A DNA stretch of 24,159 bases from Patescibacteria group bacterium UBA1370 (lineage in GTDB: Bacteria; Patescibacteriota; Microgenomatia; UBA1400; PJMF01): contig DBRK01000001.1 in the NCBI GenBank assembly GCA_002306315.1, positions 1 to 24,159 on the forward strand. Reading direction: 5' to 3'. Numbering within the stretch: position 1 is the first letter of the stretch; every line of letters begins with the position of its first letter. Positions 14,822 through 21,987 of the stretch are shown piece by piece. The notes under the pieces were generated by a model. The model saw nothing but the letters and a program-made list of their open reading frames with translations, searched no databases and was not told where the DNA came from. The position numbers and the translations under genes are program-made.

Positions 14822-15091
14822 TCAAAGAAACAGTAAAAAGATGACAAAAACCAAAATCGCCAAAGCCAAGTGCACCCAACCCATCAGTTGGACGGTGCCT
14901 GAGAAATTAGTCTCAACCGTGTGCCGCATCAGGTTGATCTGCCTGGTGACAATCCCGGCAAAGAGCAAATAAATCAAGGCACCAAGGACATAGAAAATCT
15001 TCAACATCAAATGCAATGCAGCCTGGGCAGTGGCGCCATTAAGCGCCAACGATCCATCTCTCATTATCAATTGCAAAACTGGTAACATCAT
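14822..15091 (-). CDS. Small three-helix membrane protein (DUF5657-like)
   Basis: An 89-residue protein with two clear membrane segments (about 30-48, MLKIFYVLGALIYLLFAGIV, and 68-89, LMGWVHLALAILVFVIFLLFL) and a weaker hydrophobic N-terminus. Between them is the polar stretch TRQINLMRHTVETNFSG. It resembles, from memory, a small Patescibacteria family (DUF5657-like); this name is tentative. Its ATG overlaps the stop of the PH-domain gene as ATGA (15091-15088), so the two are translationally coupled and probably work together at the membrane. It is the last gene before a weak terminator. Confidence 0.6.
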   Translation of the reverse strand: MMLPVLQLIMRDGSLALNGATAQAALHLMLKIFYVLGALIYLLFAGIVTRQINLMRHTVETNFSGTVQLMGWVHLALAILVFVIFLLFL

Positions 15092-15870
15092 GAGACTCTT
15101 CCTTCTAGTTTTTCCCGCTCCTCCTCGATTACCATTTCATTGATGAGGCTGGTGACTCTGCTGGGGTGCGGCACGCCGGGAAATTCAAACTCGCGCTTCT
15201 CAGCTGCTGTCTGAATGACCACTGTGCCGTAGTCAAACAGTGTGGCTGCAAAACCGGCAGCCGTAGCCGTCACATCCTCAATGTTATCAATCTTGGCTGA
15301 TGAAATATTCCGATGCAGCAAGGAGTCAAAATCTACATCCACAATTCGCTCATCAGTGATGATGTAAACGTTGTAAAACCAGCGCAAAAAGGACTCAATA
15401 ATAAATCCCAGCACCAACAGATACCAGCCCACCAAACCGGCTGCATAGAACGAATCAGGCAAAAAGGAAAACATGCCAATACTGGTAAACAAAATCGGCA
15501 TTGCTGCCAACACCAAAGCAATCAGCACCCACTTCAGCTGGGTAATCGGGTGCTGCCGCAACAGCAGAATAATATCTTCGTCGGGATTCTGGGTGCTGAA
15601 GGCAACATCCAAAGGCTTGGGAGCATAAGCGCCGATAGAATTCTGGGTTGGCCGCTCTCGGCGCATCACCTCTGAGTAGTCATCAACACTGCGTTTGTGG
15701 TGCTTGGGTTTATGAACCCGCTCATTGCGTTCTGAATCAGGGTGATCTTCGGGTTCGGACTGCACATCCTGTGTCGAGCGCTCCTCAACATCTTGAACTA
15801 ATTCTGGTAAGCTTTCCTCTGCTTCTGATTGGCGCCGCTTGTGTTCGCCGCTGTCAAAAATATCAGGCAT
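15088..15870 (-). CDS. Membrane-bound bacterial PH-domain protein
   Basis: A 260-residue protein. The first ~90 residues are charged and likely disordered (repeated Glu/Arg/Asp/Ser). DEDIILLLRQHPITQLKWVL leads into two membrane helices (about 115-135 and 141-163). A bacterial PH (bPH2, DUF304-type) domain follows: NVYIITDERIVDVDFDSLLHRNISSAKIDNIEDVTATAAGFAATLFDYGTVVIQTA, with the typical ITDERI and IEDV..GFAATLFDYGTV elements. PH-domain membrane proteins of this kind have no assigned enzyme activity; a scaffolding or lipid-related role is possible. The start at 15870 lies six bases after a perfect TATAAT, and no Shine-Dalgarno is present. It forms a coupled pair with the small membrane protein downstream. 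Confidence 0.8.
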   Translation of the reverse strand: MPDIFDSGEHKRRQSEAEESLPELVQDVEERSTQDVQSEPEDHPDSERNERVHKPKHHKRSVDDYSEVMRRERPTQNSIGAYAPKPLDVAFSTQNPDEDIILLLRQHPITQLKWVLIALVLAAMPILFTSIGMFSFLPDSFYAAGLVGWYLLVLGFIIESFLRWFYNVYIITDERIVDVDFDSLLHRNISSAKIDNIEDVTATAAGFAATLFDYGTVVIQTAAEKREFEFPGVPHPSRVTSLINEMVIEEEREKLEGRVS

Positions 15871-15876
15871 ATAAAC

Positions 15877-15885
15877 ATTATAGCA
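15877..15885 (-). promoter_or_regulatory. Extended -10 promoter placed for leaderless PH-domain mRNA
   Basis: TGCTATAAT (15885-15877 on the minus strand) is a perfect extended -10 ending six bases before the ATG at 15870. Confidence 0.75.
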
Positions 15886-15907
15886 TTTTTAGCCTTGAAA
15901 ATGAGAC

Positions 15908-15930
15908 AACCGGCGATGATTAAGCCGGTT
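15908..15930 (-). terminator. GC-rich hairpin after lepA
   Basis: AACCGGC (15908-15914) and GCCGGTT (15924-15930) pair perfectly around nine bases, beginning 11 bases past the lepA stop. The T-run lies before the stem on the minus strand (TTTTTTG), not after it, so termination efficiency is uncertain. It separates lepA from the PH-domain promoter. Confidence 0.45.
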
Positions 15931-15940
15931 TCAAAAAATT

Positions 15941-17743
15941 TTAGCGCTTGAGGATTATGAGGAAAGTGTCTTGGTCAATCTCGACTTTGCCAAATTGCTT
16001 CATCCGTTTCTTGCCTTTGGCCTGTTTTGCCAACAGTTTTTTGCGGCGAGTGACGTCACCTCCGTAAAGCTTGGCGGTCACGTCCTTGCGGTAAGCTTTG
16101 AGGGTTTCTCGGGCAATCACCTTGCTGCCGATGCTAGCTTGAATCGGCACTTCAAAAAGCTGTCGGGGCAGGACCTCTTTGAGCTTGGCGACCATTTCCC
16201 GGCCGCGGGCTTCGGCTTGCTCTTTAACGGCAATGAAACTCAATGCTTCAATCGGTTCCTTGTTTAACAAAATAGTCACCTTTTCTGCTTCTACCGGCCG
16301 GAACTCCTCTACCCGGTATTCCATCGAGGCATAACCGGATGTCAGGGATTTGAGAACATCATGAAAATCAGTGATTAATTCCGCCAAAGGAATCTCGCAT
16401 TCAATTTTGGTGCGATTGCCAATAGGCAGACTCTCTATAAAATGCCCTCGCCGCTCGCGGACCAAATTTAAAATATCGCCAATCATATCGTGGGGTGCAT
16501 AAATATTTACTGCCGCAATCGGCTCTGATAGCTGCTTGATTTCCGATTCCTCCGGCATTTCCGCCGGAGTGTGCACCTCCATCTCGGCACCACTGGTCAT
16601 CTGCAACTTGTAGGTCACAGAGGGCATGGTGGCAATCAGATCCAGGTTAAACTCACGGCTGAGGCGTTCCATAACGATCTCAGCATGGAGAATACCGAGA
16701 AATCCCACCCGCAAACCGCTGCCCAACGCCACCGAGTGCGTGCCTGTAAAACGCAGTGCCGCATCCCGCAATACCAGCTTGTCCATAGCGTCCTGCAGTA
16801 AAGTAAAATCAGCCGCGTCAATCGGATAAAGCTCCATGAACACCATCGGCACCGGCTCCCGATAGCCTGGCAGCGGGGAAATTTTGTCAAAGTAGCGGAC
16901 GCTGGTCAAAGTATCACCAATTTTGAGTGAACGGACATCCTTGAGACCAGTGGCCACATATCCCACCTCACCCGCCTCCAGCCTAGTCACCGGCTTCATT
17001 TGCGGAGCGAAAATACCGATTTCCAGCGGTAAAAAGCTGTTGTCATCCGAAAAAAACTGCAATTTTTCCTTGGTCAAGCTGCCGTCTACCACTCTCACCA
17101 AAGCAATGGCGCCTTTGTGCTGGTCAAAATGCGAGGTGATTAACAGCGCCCGGAGCGGATCGTCAACATTGCCCTTCGGGGCAGGAATTCTTTCCACCAC
17201 CGCTTCCAAAACCTGCTCGATATTTAAGCCGGTTTTAGCAGAAACTTGGATAATTTCATCCTCCTGACAACCGGTCAGTTCCATAATTTCCAAAACCGAG
17301 GTGACGGTTTCCGCCGAAGGCAAATCGATTTTGTTCAGGACAGGAATTACCGTCAGACCGAGATCCCTGGCCTGTTCGTAATTGGAAAGCGTTTGGGCTT
17401 GAATACCTTGAGTGGCATCAACAACCAATAACACGCCCTCACAAGCCGCCAAAGAACGGCTGACTTCGTATCCAAAATCCACATGTCCAGGAGTGTCGAT
17501 TAAATTGAGAATATATCTGCCGGGCGTAGCTTTTTTGCCGGTGTACTCATATTCCATCCGGGCAGGAGCCAGCTTGATAGTGATGCCCCTTTCCTGCTCG
17601 ATAGGGTTGCTGTCCATCATTCGCTCATGAAATTGCTGGCCGCTGATGGCTCCGGTCAGATGCAAAAACCGATCAGTCAAGGTCGTCTTACCGTGGTCAA
17701 TGTGGGCAATGATAGAAAAATTTCTAATTCGGTCGGTTGCCAT
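15941..17743 (-). CDS. lepA: Elongation factor 4 (LepA), ribosomal GTPase
   Basis: LepA/EF4 is a translational GTPase that binds ribosomes and affects initiation, assembly and back-translocation. At 600 residues it has full family length. GTPase motifs: AHIDHGKTT (13-21, P-loop Lys19), the RGITIK switch I, DTPGHVDF, NKIDLPSA and VSAKTG. EF-Tu/EF-G-like domain II and elongation-factor C-terminal domains follow. The LepA-specific tail is present (GGDVTRRKKLLAKQAKGKKRMKQFGKVEIDQDTFLIILKR). The ATG at 17743 gives the standard MATDRIRNFSIIAHIDHG opening. There is no Shine-Dalgarno, and a TACAAT lies eight bases upstream, so the mRNA may be leaderless or nearly so. It follows rpsT on the same strand with about 90 bases between. 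Confidence 0.98.
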   Translation of the reverse strand: MATDRIRNFSIIAHIDHGKTTLTDRFLHLTGAISGQQFHERMMDSNPIEQERGITIKLAPARMEYEYTGKKATPGRYILNLIDTPGHVDFGYEVSRSLAACEGVLLVVDATQGIQAQTLSNYEQARDLGLTVIPVLNKIDLPSAETVTSVLEIMELTGCQEDEIIQVSAKTGLNIEQVLEAVVERIPAPKGNVDDPLRALLITSHFDQHKGAIALVRVVDGSLTKEKLQFFSDDNSFLPLEIGIFAPQMKPVTRLEAGEVGYVATGLKDVRSLKIGDTLTSVRYFDKISPLPGYREPVPMVFMELYPIDAADFTLLQDAMDKLVLRDAALRFTGTHSVALGSGLRVGFLGILHAEIVMERLSREFNLDLIATMPSVTYKLQMTSGAEMEVHTPAEMPEESEIKQLSEPIAAVNIYAPHDMIGDILNLVRERRGHFIESLPIGNRTKIECEIPLAELITDFHDVLKSLTSGYASMEYRVEEFRPVEAEKVTILLNKEPIEALSFIAVKEQAEARGREMVAKLKEVLPRQLFEVPIQASIGSKVIARETLKAYRKDVTAKLYGGDVTRRKKLLAKQAKGKKRMKQFGKVEIDQDTFLIILKR

Positions 17744-17751
17744 AGGTTTAT

Positions 17752-17778
17752 ATTGTACTCTGCCACATCTGGAAACAA
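17752..17778 (-). promoter_or_regulatory. Probable lepA promoter
   Basis: On the minus strand TACAAT (17757-17752) lies eight bases before the ATG. TTGTTT (17778-17773) with a 15-base spacer is a possible -35. The mRNA start would fall within a base or two of the start codon. Confidence 0.5.
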
Positions 17779-17816
17779 GCCACCGAGTGTGGGTTTTTGA
17801 CTCTAAAAAAGGTGGC
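17779..17816 (-). terminator. Possible rpsT terminator hairpin
   Basis: GCCACC (17779-17784) and GGTGGC (17811-17816) are reverse complements, and an inner GAGT/ACTC pair can form inside the loop. On the minus strand TTGTTT follows. It lies 20-60 bases past the rpsT stop and abuts the possible lepA -35. Confidence 0.4.
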
Positions 17817-17833
17817 TGCCGGCTGAAGAATGC

Positions 17834-18073
17834 TTATTTGGAAGACAACAAGGCCGAGAGCTGGCTCTTAAGGCGGGAAGCCTTGTTCTTGTGAATGATG
17901 TTTTTCTTGGCCGCTTGATCAATTGCCGAGAAAGCCTCGTTCATGGCGCTGGCAGTTGGCTGCTGGCGGAATTTCTTGAGCATGGTTTTCATCCGCGATC
18001 TGATGCGGGCATTGATTACAGATCTGCGTTCGCTAACCCGCAAAGCTTTTTTGGCATTCGGTAACAATGGCAT
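17834..18073 (-). CDS. rpsT: 30S ribosomal protein S20
   Basis: A primary 16S-binding protein of the small subunit. The 79-residue product, slightly short for the family, has the characteristic opening MPLLPNAKKALRVSERRSVINARIRSRMKTMLKKFR. A three-helix body and the late segment DQAAKKNIIHKNKASRLKSQLSALL (the conserved KKGIIHKNKAARxKSRL region) follow. The ATG at 18073 has an AAGGA Shine-Dalgarno four to five bases upstream. It is divergent from murJ. A TATAAT about 85 bases upstream predicts a leader of ~77 bases containing a hairpin. S20 is autoregulated in some bacteria, so this leader may be regulatory. Confidence 0.97.
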   Translation of the reverse strand: MPLLPNAKKALRVSERRSVINARIRSRMKTMLKKFRQQPTASAMNEAFSAIDQAAKKNIIHKNKASRLKSQLSALLSSK

Positions 18074-18120
18074 AGTGTCCTTGTTTTCTTAATCCTGTTG
18101 GTTGCTAATAATTTCTTGTC

Positions 18121-18142
18121 CCCTGTGAGTCTGTCAACAGGG
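18121..18142 (-). promoter_or_regulatory. Hairpin in the predicted rpsT leader
   Basis: CCCTGT (18121-18126) and ACAGGG (18137-18142) pair around ten bases, inside the predicted leader and about 48 bases before the rpsT ATG. TTGACA occurs twice nearby on the minus strand, but neither copy has a matching -10 at the right distance. Confidence 0.4.
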
Positions 18143-18156
18143 TTTAAGGTTGTCAA

Positions 18157-18162
18157 ATTATA
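18157..18162 (-). promoter_or_regulatory. -10 element for rpsT
   Basis: A perfect TATAAT (18162-18157 on the minus strand) with a weak TTTCCT -35 at 17-base spacing. It gives an mRNA start near 18150 and a ~77-base leader. Confidence 0.5.
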
Positions 18163-18253
18163 CCCCATCGCTCCTTGTTAGGAAAGGGATAAACTAGAGG
18201 GAACATTCTGCGGGAAATTTAAAAAAGCCCATTCTGTGAGTCCTGAAATAAGC

Positions 18254-18259
18254 TATACT
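18254..18259 (+). promoter_or_regulatory. -10 element placed for leaderless murJ mRNA
   Basis: TATACT ends seven bases before the murJ ATG at 18267. No Shine-Dalgarno is present and the -35 region is poor. Confidence 0.55.
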
Positions 18260-18266
18260 ATGTTTC

Positions 18267-19967
18267 ATGTTCCCACTTCCGAAATTACCGCTGCCAAAAC
18301 TCTTTACTTCCCAAACCCAGTGGCTGGAAAAACAGCAAACTACCATCCTTTCAGCGGCAGCGATTATCACCGTTGCCAACATTGCTTCGTCCTTGTCTGG
18401 ACTGATTCGCCAACGGCTGCTGATTGGCAGCTTTTTTCACACTGAAGAGTCGCGGCAGGCTTTTGAGGCATTGTTGGTTGCCTTCCAGGTGCCAGACATG
18501 ATGTTTCAGCTGATTGTGTTGGGAGCGCTCTCAGCAGCTTTTATTCCTGTTTTTTCATATTTAAAGAAAGAAAACGAACAGCAGGCTTTCAAAATGAGCG
18601 CCATCGTGCTCAACATCCTGCTGTTGATTTTTATTGCCTTTGGGGTAGTAATTTTTATTTTTGCTGAGCCAATCACCGCCTTTAGGACCGGTCATCAATT
18701 TTCAGCCGATCAAGTCCTCATTGCCGCCAATTTGACCAGAATCATGTTGGTAGCCCAACTCTTCTTCGCCGTCTCCAACATGATGTCGGCAATTCTTCAA
18801 TCTTATCAGCGTTTTATTTTGCCAAGCATTGCTCCGATTCTTTATAACGTCGGCATTGTCCTGGGTGTTTATCTTTTTGCCCCATATTTGGGCATTTACT
18901 CTGCCGGCGTAGGTGTTTGCATTGGAGCGTTGCTGCATATGGCAATTCAGGTACCGCTGACAATGAAACTTGGTTTTAAACCATCTTTATCACTGAATAC
19001 CCGTTTTCCTGGAGTCCGAGATCTTTTTAAACTCATGCCCCCACGAGTGCTGACCATCGGCATCACCGAAATCCAAAATTTGGGACTTGGTTTTTTTGCT
19101 ACCTCGCTGCCGGCCTTGAGTTTTGTGGTTATTCGCCTGGCGATAACCCTGATTACTATCCCCATCCGGTTGTTTGGGGTGCCAATCAGCCAGGCATCGC
19201 TGCCGTTCTTGGCTTCAGAAGCTGATGAAAAAGGACTAGGCCGATTCAAAGAGTTGTTGCTGCAATCTATGCATCAGATCTCCTTTTTTGCCATGCCGGC
19301 ATCGGTGTTAATTTTGATTCTCAGGGTGCCGATTGTCCGTCTGGTTTTTGGTACTCATAACTTTCCTTGGACAACAACTATCACCACCGGCCGGGCAGTT
19401 GCCATAATTTCTGTGTCTATCGCCGCCCAAGCAATGGTGCAATTGCTGATCCGGGCTTTTCATTCTCTCAAGGACACCAGGACTCCATTAATTATTACCA
19501 GTATCAATGTCAGTTTGTATTTATTGGGTTCGGCTGCTGTTATTTTCCTGACAAACTGGGAAGTGGAAGGCATCGCAGTAGTGACGTCTGCCACTGCTTT
19601 CCTGGAGTTGATTCTGTTCTTAGTTTTCTTCAACCGCAAAATTGGCGGCTTTCTGGGCAGGTCATTTTTCTTCCCGCAATTTAAGATGGTCGTTGCCAGC
19701 TTCCTCATGGCAGTGTCACTTTACTTGCCTTTTAAAATTTTGGATGAACTAGTCTTCAACACTTCCCGAACCGTCGAACTAATCGGCCTGACCATCACCA
19801 CCAGCACTATCGGCATGCTGGTTTATATTTACTTTGCTGCCCTCTTTAATATCCGTGAGTTGCGACTGGTAACCAGAATGCTCAGTTCGCTTGGTCGCTG
19901 GCAGAAAACTTTAGCCCGCTCCGGCGAGCTGCTGTTAGAACCAGGTGGCGAGGACGATACCTTGTAA
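18267..19967 (+). CDS. murJ: Lipid II flippase MurJ
   Basis: MurJ moves lipid II from the inner to the outer face of the membrane, supplying the PBPs. The 566-residue protein has about 14 hydrophobic segments, as expected. Family features include the first-helix region IITVANIASSLSGLIRQRLLIGSFF, VPDMMFQLIVLGALSAAFIPVFS (the conserved LxxGALSAAFIPVF signature), NMMSAILQSYQRFILPSIAPILYNVGIVLG, and GRAVAIISVSIAAQAMVQLLIRAFHSLKDTRTPL (the conserved RAFYALKDTRTP-like loop). The last ~35 residues form a polar tail. Two ATGs lie close together (18260, in another frame, and 18267); the second is in frame. The pil-like genes downstream have their own promoter. Together with the two PBPs and the GH18 gene, it gives the window a strong cell-wall theme. 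Confidence 0.95.
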   Translation: MFPLPKLPLPKLFTSQTQWLEKQQTTILSAAAIITVANIASSLSGLIRQRLLIGSFFHTEESRQAFEALLVAFQVPDMMFQLIVLGALSAAFIPVFSYLKKENEQQAFKMSAIVLNILLLIFIAFGVVIFIFAEPITAFRTGHQFSADQVLIAANLTRIMLVAQLFFAVSNMMSAILQSYQRFILPSIAPILYNVGIVLGVYLFAPYLGIYSAGVGVCIGALLHMAIQVPLTMKLGFKPSLSLNTRFPGVRDLFKLMPPRVLTIGITEIQNLGLGFFATSLPALSFVVIRLAITLITIPIRLFGVPISQASLPFLASEADEKGLGRFKELLLQSMHQISFFAMPASVLILILRVPIVRLVFGTHNFPWTTTITTGRAVAIISVSIAAQAMVQLLIRAFHSLKDTRTPLIITSINVSLYLLGSAAVIFLTNWEVEGIAVVTSATAFLELILFLVFFNRKIGGFLGRSFFFPQFKMVVASFLMAVSLYLPFKILDELVFNTSRTVELIGLTITTSTIGMLVYIYFAALFNIRELRLVTRMLSSLGRWQKTLARSGELLLEPGGEDDTL

Positions 19968-20000
19968 TTTGGCTGCCCGGAGGACAATGGCGGATTATAT

Positions 20001-20029
20001 TTGGTGGAGAGGGGAAATTGTTATATGAT
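20001..20029 (+). promoter_or_regulatory. Promoter of the pilN/pilO-like operon
   Basis: TTGGTG (20001-20006), a 17-base spacer and TATGAT (20024-20029). The predicted mRNA start is near 20036, 19 bases before the pilN-like ATG. Confidence 0.55.
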
Positions 20030-20054
20030 AGGGATGCGATAGAACCTGCCTGCC

Positions 20055-20642
20055 ATGCCTAAAAAGCCTGCCGACATTACCATCAACTTAACTCCAAAGG
20101 ATCCGTTTTTTAATTCTGTCATCGGGCGGACTTTGAAATGGGCACTATCGGCGGGACGCTACATCATTATTTTCACAGAACTGATAGTGATTCTCAGTTT
20201 CATTGCCAGGTTCACTTTGGATCGGCAGGTGACTGATCTCAATTCCGATATCACCAAAAATATCTCTCTCATCGAGTCTTACGGCACATTGGAAAATGAT
20301 TTCCGGGGAATTCAAGACAAAATCAATCACATTGAAACCTTGGAGAGGGAAAATAATATCGTCGAGGTCTTTCCCCAACTAACTGCAGTGACCCCTGATG
20401 GCATTAACCTGGAATCTCTCAACATTCAGCCAGACTCGGTAACAATCGCCGGCAACACTCTTTCCCAAAATGCTTTTAATTTGTTTGTCACCAACCTACA
20501 GCTCTCACCTGATTTCCATCAAATTCAGATCAATGATGTTTCGAATCAAGATGAAAACCGGCCGGGCTATAAGTTCCAACTTCAAGCCAAAACCAGGCCT
20601 CCGGCACAAGTGACCAACCGGACAACACAAGAAAATGACTGA
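20055..20642 (+). CDS. PilN-like type IV pilus inner-membrane assembly protein
   Basis: A 195-residue protein with a short cytoplasmic N-terminus containing INLTPKDPFF (like the INLLP-type motif by which PilN meets PilM). It has one membrane helix (about 33-53), a coiled-coil stretch (57-110, with IESYGTLENDFRGIQDKINHIETLERENN) and a small alpha/beta domain (TAVTPDGINLESLNIQPDSVTIAGNTLSQNAFNLFVTNLQ) typical of PilN/GspL-type ferredoxin-like folds. PilN forms the alignment complex with PilM and PilO. The pilO-like gene follows with an 8-base overlap. No pilM-like ATPase-fold gene is in the window. No Shine-Dalgarno is visible before the ATG. The call rests on layout and neighbours more than on sequence identity. 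Confidence 0.75.
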   Translation: MPKKPADITINLTPKDPFFNSVIGRTLKWALSAGRYIIIFTELIVILSFIARFTLDRQVTDLNSDITKNISLIESYGTLENDFRGIQDKINHIETLERENNIVEVFPQLTAVTPDGINLESLNIQPDSVTIAGNTLSQNAFNLFVTNLQLSPDFHQIQINDVSNQDENRPGYKFQLQAKTRPPAQVTNRTTQEND

Positions 20643-21306
20643 CCAATCAAGAAAAAAACAACTACGCAGCGCTTTAAACCACTTCTACGAAAACCCAGTG
20701 GCTAAGGTTTCTATTGAGTTGTTTCTTTCCATCGGCTTTGTCATCTTCCTATCGCTCTTTGCCATCAAACCAACTTTGGAAACAATGTCGGACTTGATAA
20801 AGGAAATTGAAGACAAAAAAGCTCTCAACACCCAACTTGAACAAAAACTGGCAGCCCTGAGTACAGCACAAAATGAATACCTCAAGATTGAACCCAAGCT
20901 GAACTTGCTGGACCAAGCCATTCCCCAAGAACCACAATTGATTCGTACTATGAAACTCCTGGAAAAACTCGCTGCTGAAAACCAGGTCATCATTGACGGT
21001 ATAAGTGTCGCCGATATTCCGCCGGAAGAAAACGGTGTCACCGCCAGCGGAGCAAAACAGATGACGCAATTGCCGCTCTCAATGAGCTTGGCAGGCGACT
21101 ACATTTCTATCCGCAATTTCGTGCAAGCAATTCAGGATAACCGCCGTAGTTTCAGCATCGAAAGCATCAACTTTTCTTTGAGCCAAGACCGCGAAACCAG
21201 GGAACTGCGGGCGACGTTAAATCTCAACGCCCCCTACCTGGGAATTGTTCAGCAGCAAAAAGGGCCAGCGGTCAACCAACAACCTGTAGAGAAAGTACTG
21301 GAGTAG
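20635..21306 (+). CDS. PilO-like type IV pilus inner-membrane assembly protein
   Basis: A 223-residue protein with one membrane helix (about 27-45, IELFLSIGFVIFLSLFAIKPT). A coiled coil follows (50-85, LIKEIEDKKALNTQLEQKLAALSTAQNEY), then a ferredoxin-like domain (from IPQEPQLIRTMKLLEKLAAENQVIIDGISVADI through LPLSMSLAGDYISIRNFVQAIQDNRRSFSIESINFSL). This order matches PilO, including the conserved IP..P....LL..L...A segment and the G-Y-I-S-IRNFV-I element. It pairs with the PilN-like protein in the periplasm-like space. The start codon overlaps the pilN-like stop by 8 bases, indicating coupled translation, and the next gene begins four bases after its stop. Confidence 0.82.
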   Translation: MTDQSRKKQLRSALNHFYENPVAKVSIELFLSIGFVIFLSLFAIKPTLETMSDLIKEIEDKKALNTQLEQKLAALSTAQNEYLKIEPKLNLLDQAIPQEPQLIRTMKLLEKLAAENQVIIDGISVADIPPEENGVTASGAKQMTQLPLSMSLAGDYISIRNFVQAIQDNRRSFSIESINFSLSQDRETRELRATLNLNAPYLGIVQQQKGPAVNQQPVEKVLE

Positions 21307-21309
21307 AAC

Positions 21310-21861
21310 ATGCAAACTCAAGGCATTAGAGGTGAGTTTCTCAAAATCAAGCAAAGCCAACGTTTGCTGGCAGTGGCAATTCTCTTTTTCGTTATCGCCA
21401 TTTTGTGGATAGGGGTTGGATTGTTCTCTTCCAGCAGTAAAACTTCCATCACCCCGCAGCAGAAAAAGCTGGCTGCCCCTTTGCAACCAGTTCTGAAAAC
21501 AGAAGTCATTGACCAGCTCGAAAATGAGGTTTTTCATTCCGATTCCGATTTGGCAAATTTCACAATTTATAAACTGGCTCGGACCGGTGATAATCAAAGC
21601 ATGACAGCTGTCAGCATCGATACACCCGACAGCCAGCTGCAGGATGAAATCATTACCACACCCGCTCCGGAAACCACTGGATTGTCGGAATCCACTGAGC
21701 CAACAAGTGAAACAGGCACCTCTGCTTTCTCTGAAATAACTGAACCGAACCAGGAACAACAGACGGAGACGCAATCTCAGACTACTACCGAGGAAACAGA
21801 ACCTAATACAACCCCTGGCGAAACAGAAAGCGGTGCCAATGCTCCAACCACAACACCGTAA
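21310..21861 (+). CDS. Thr/Glu-rich single-pass membrane protein in the pil-like operon
   Basis: A 183-residue protein with an N-terminal membrane helix (about 19-38, LLAVAILFFVIAILWIGVGLF). A conserved-looking juxtamembrane segment follows (TPQQKKLAAPLQPVLKTEVIDQLENEVFHSDSDLANFTIYKL), then a ~100-residue low-complexity Thr/Glu/Ser/Pro tail that should be outside the cell and may be glycosylated (inference). It begins four bases after the pilO-like stop, so it belongs to the same operon. A similar small third protein often follows pilN-pilO in CPR genomes, to my memory. Exact function unknown; it may contact the PilN/PilO complex. No Shine-Dalgarno is obvious, consistent with coupling. Confidence 0.65.
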   Translation: MQTQGIRGEFLKIKQSQRLLAVAILFFVIAILWIGVGLFSSSSKTSITPQQKKLAAPLQPVLKTEVIDQLENEVFHSDSDLANFTIYKLARTGDNQSMTAVSIDTPDSQLQDEIITTPAPETTGLSESTEPTSETGTSAFSEITEPNQEQQTETQSQTTTEETEPNTTPGETESGANAPTTTP

Positions 21862-21922
21862 CTTTTTGCTTGATTATGAGATAAAAAGATACGGTAGTTC
21901 GCCTCTTCTTCGCGTTGCGGTC

Positions 21923-21952
21923 TTGCCTGCAATTCTCTACAGTGATTATAAG
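21923..21952 (+). promoter_or_regulatory. Possible promoter for the FN3 surface protein
   Basis: TTGCCT (21923-21928), an 18-base spacer and TATAAG (21947-21952). The predicted mRNA start is near 21959 and the ATG used is at 21988. Confidence 0.45.
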
Positions 21953-21987
21953 CGTGCATTGCGCCTCTTGTGTCCGTGGGAAAAAGC

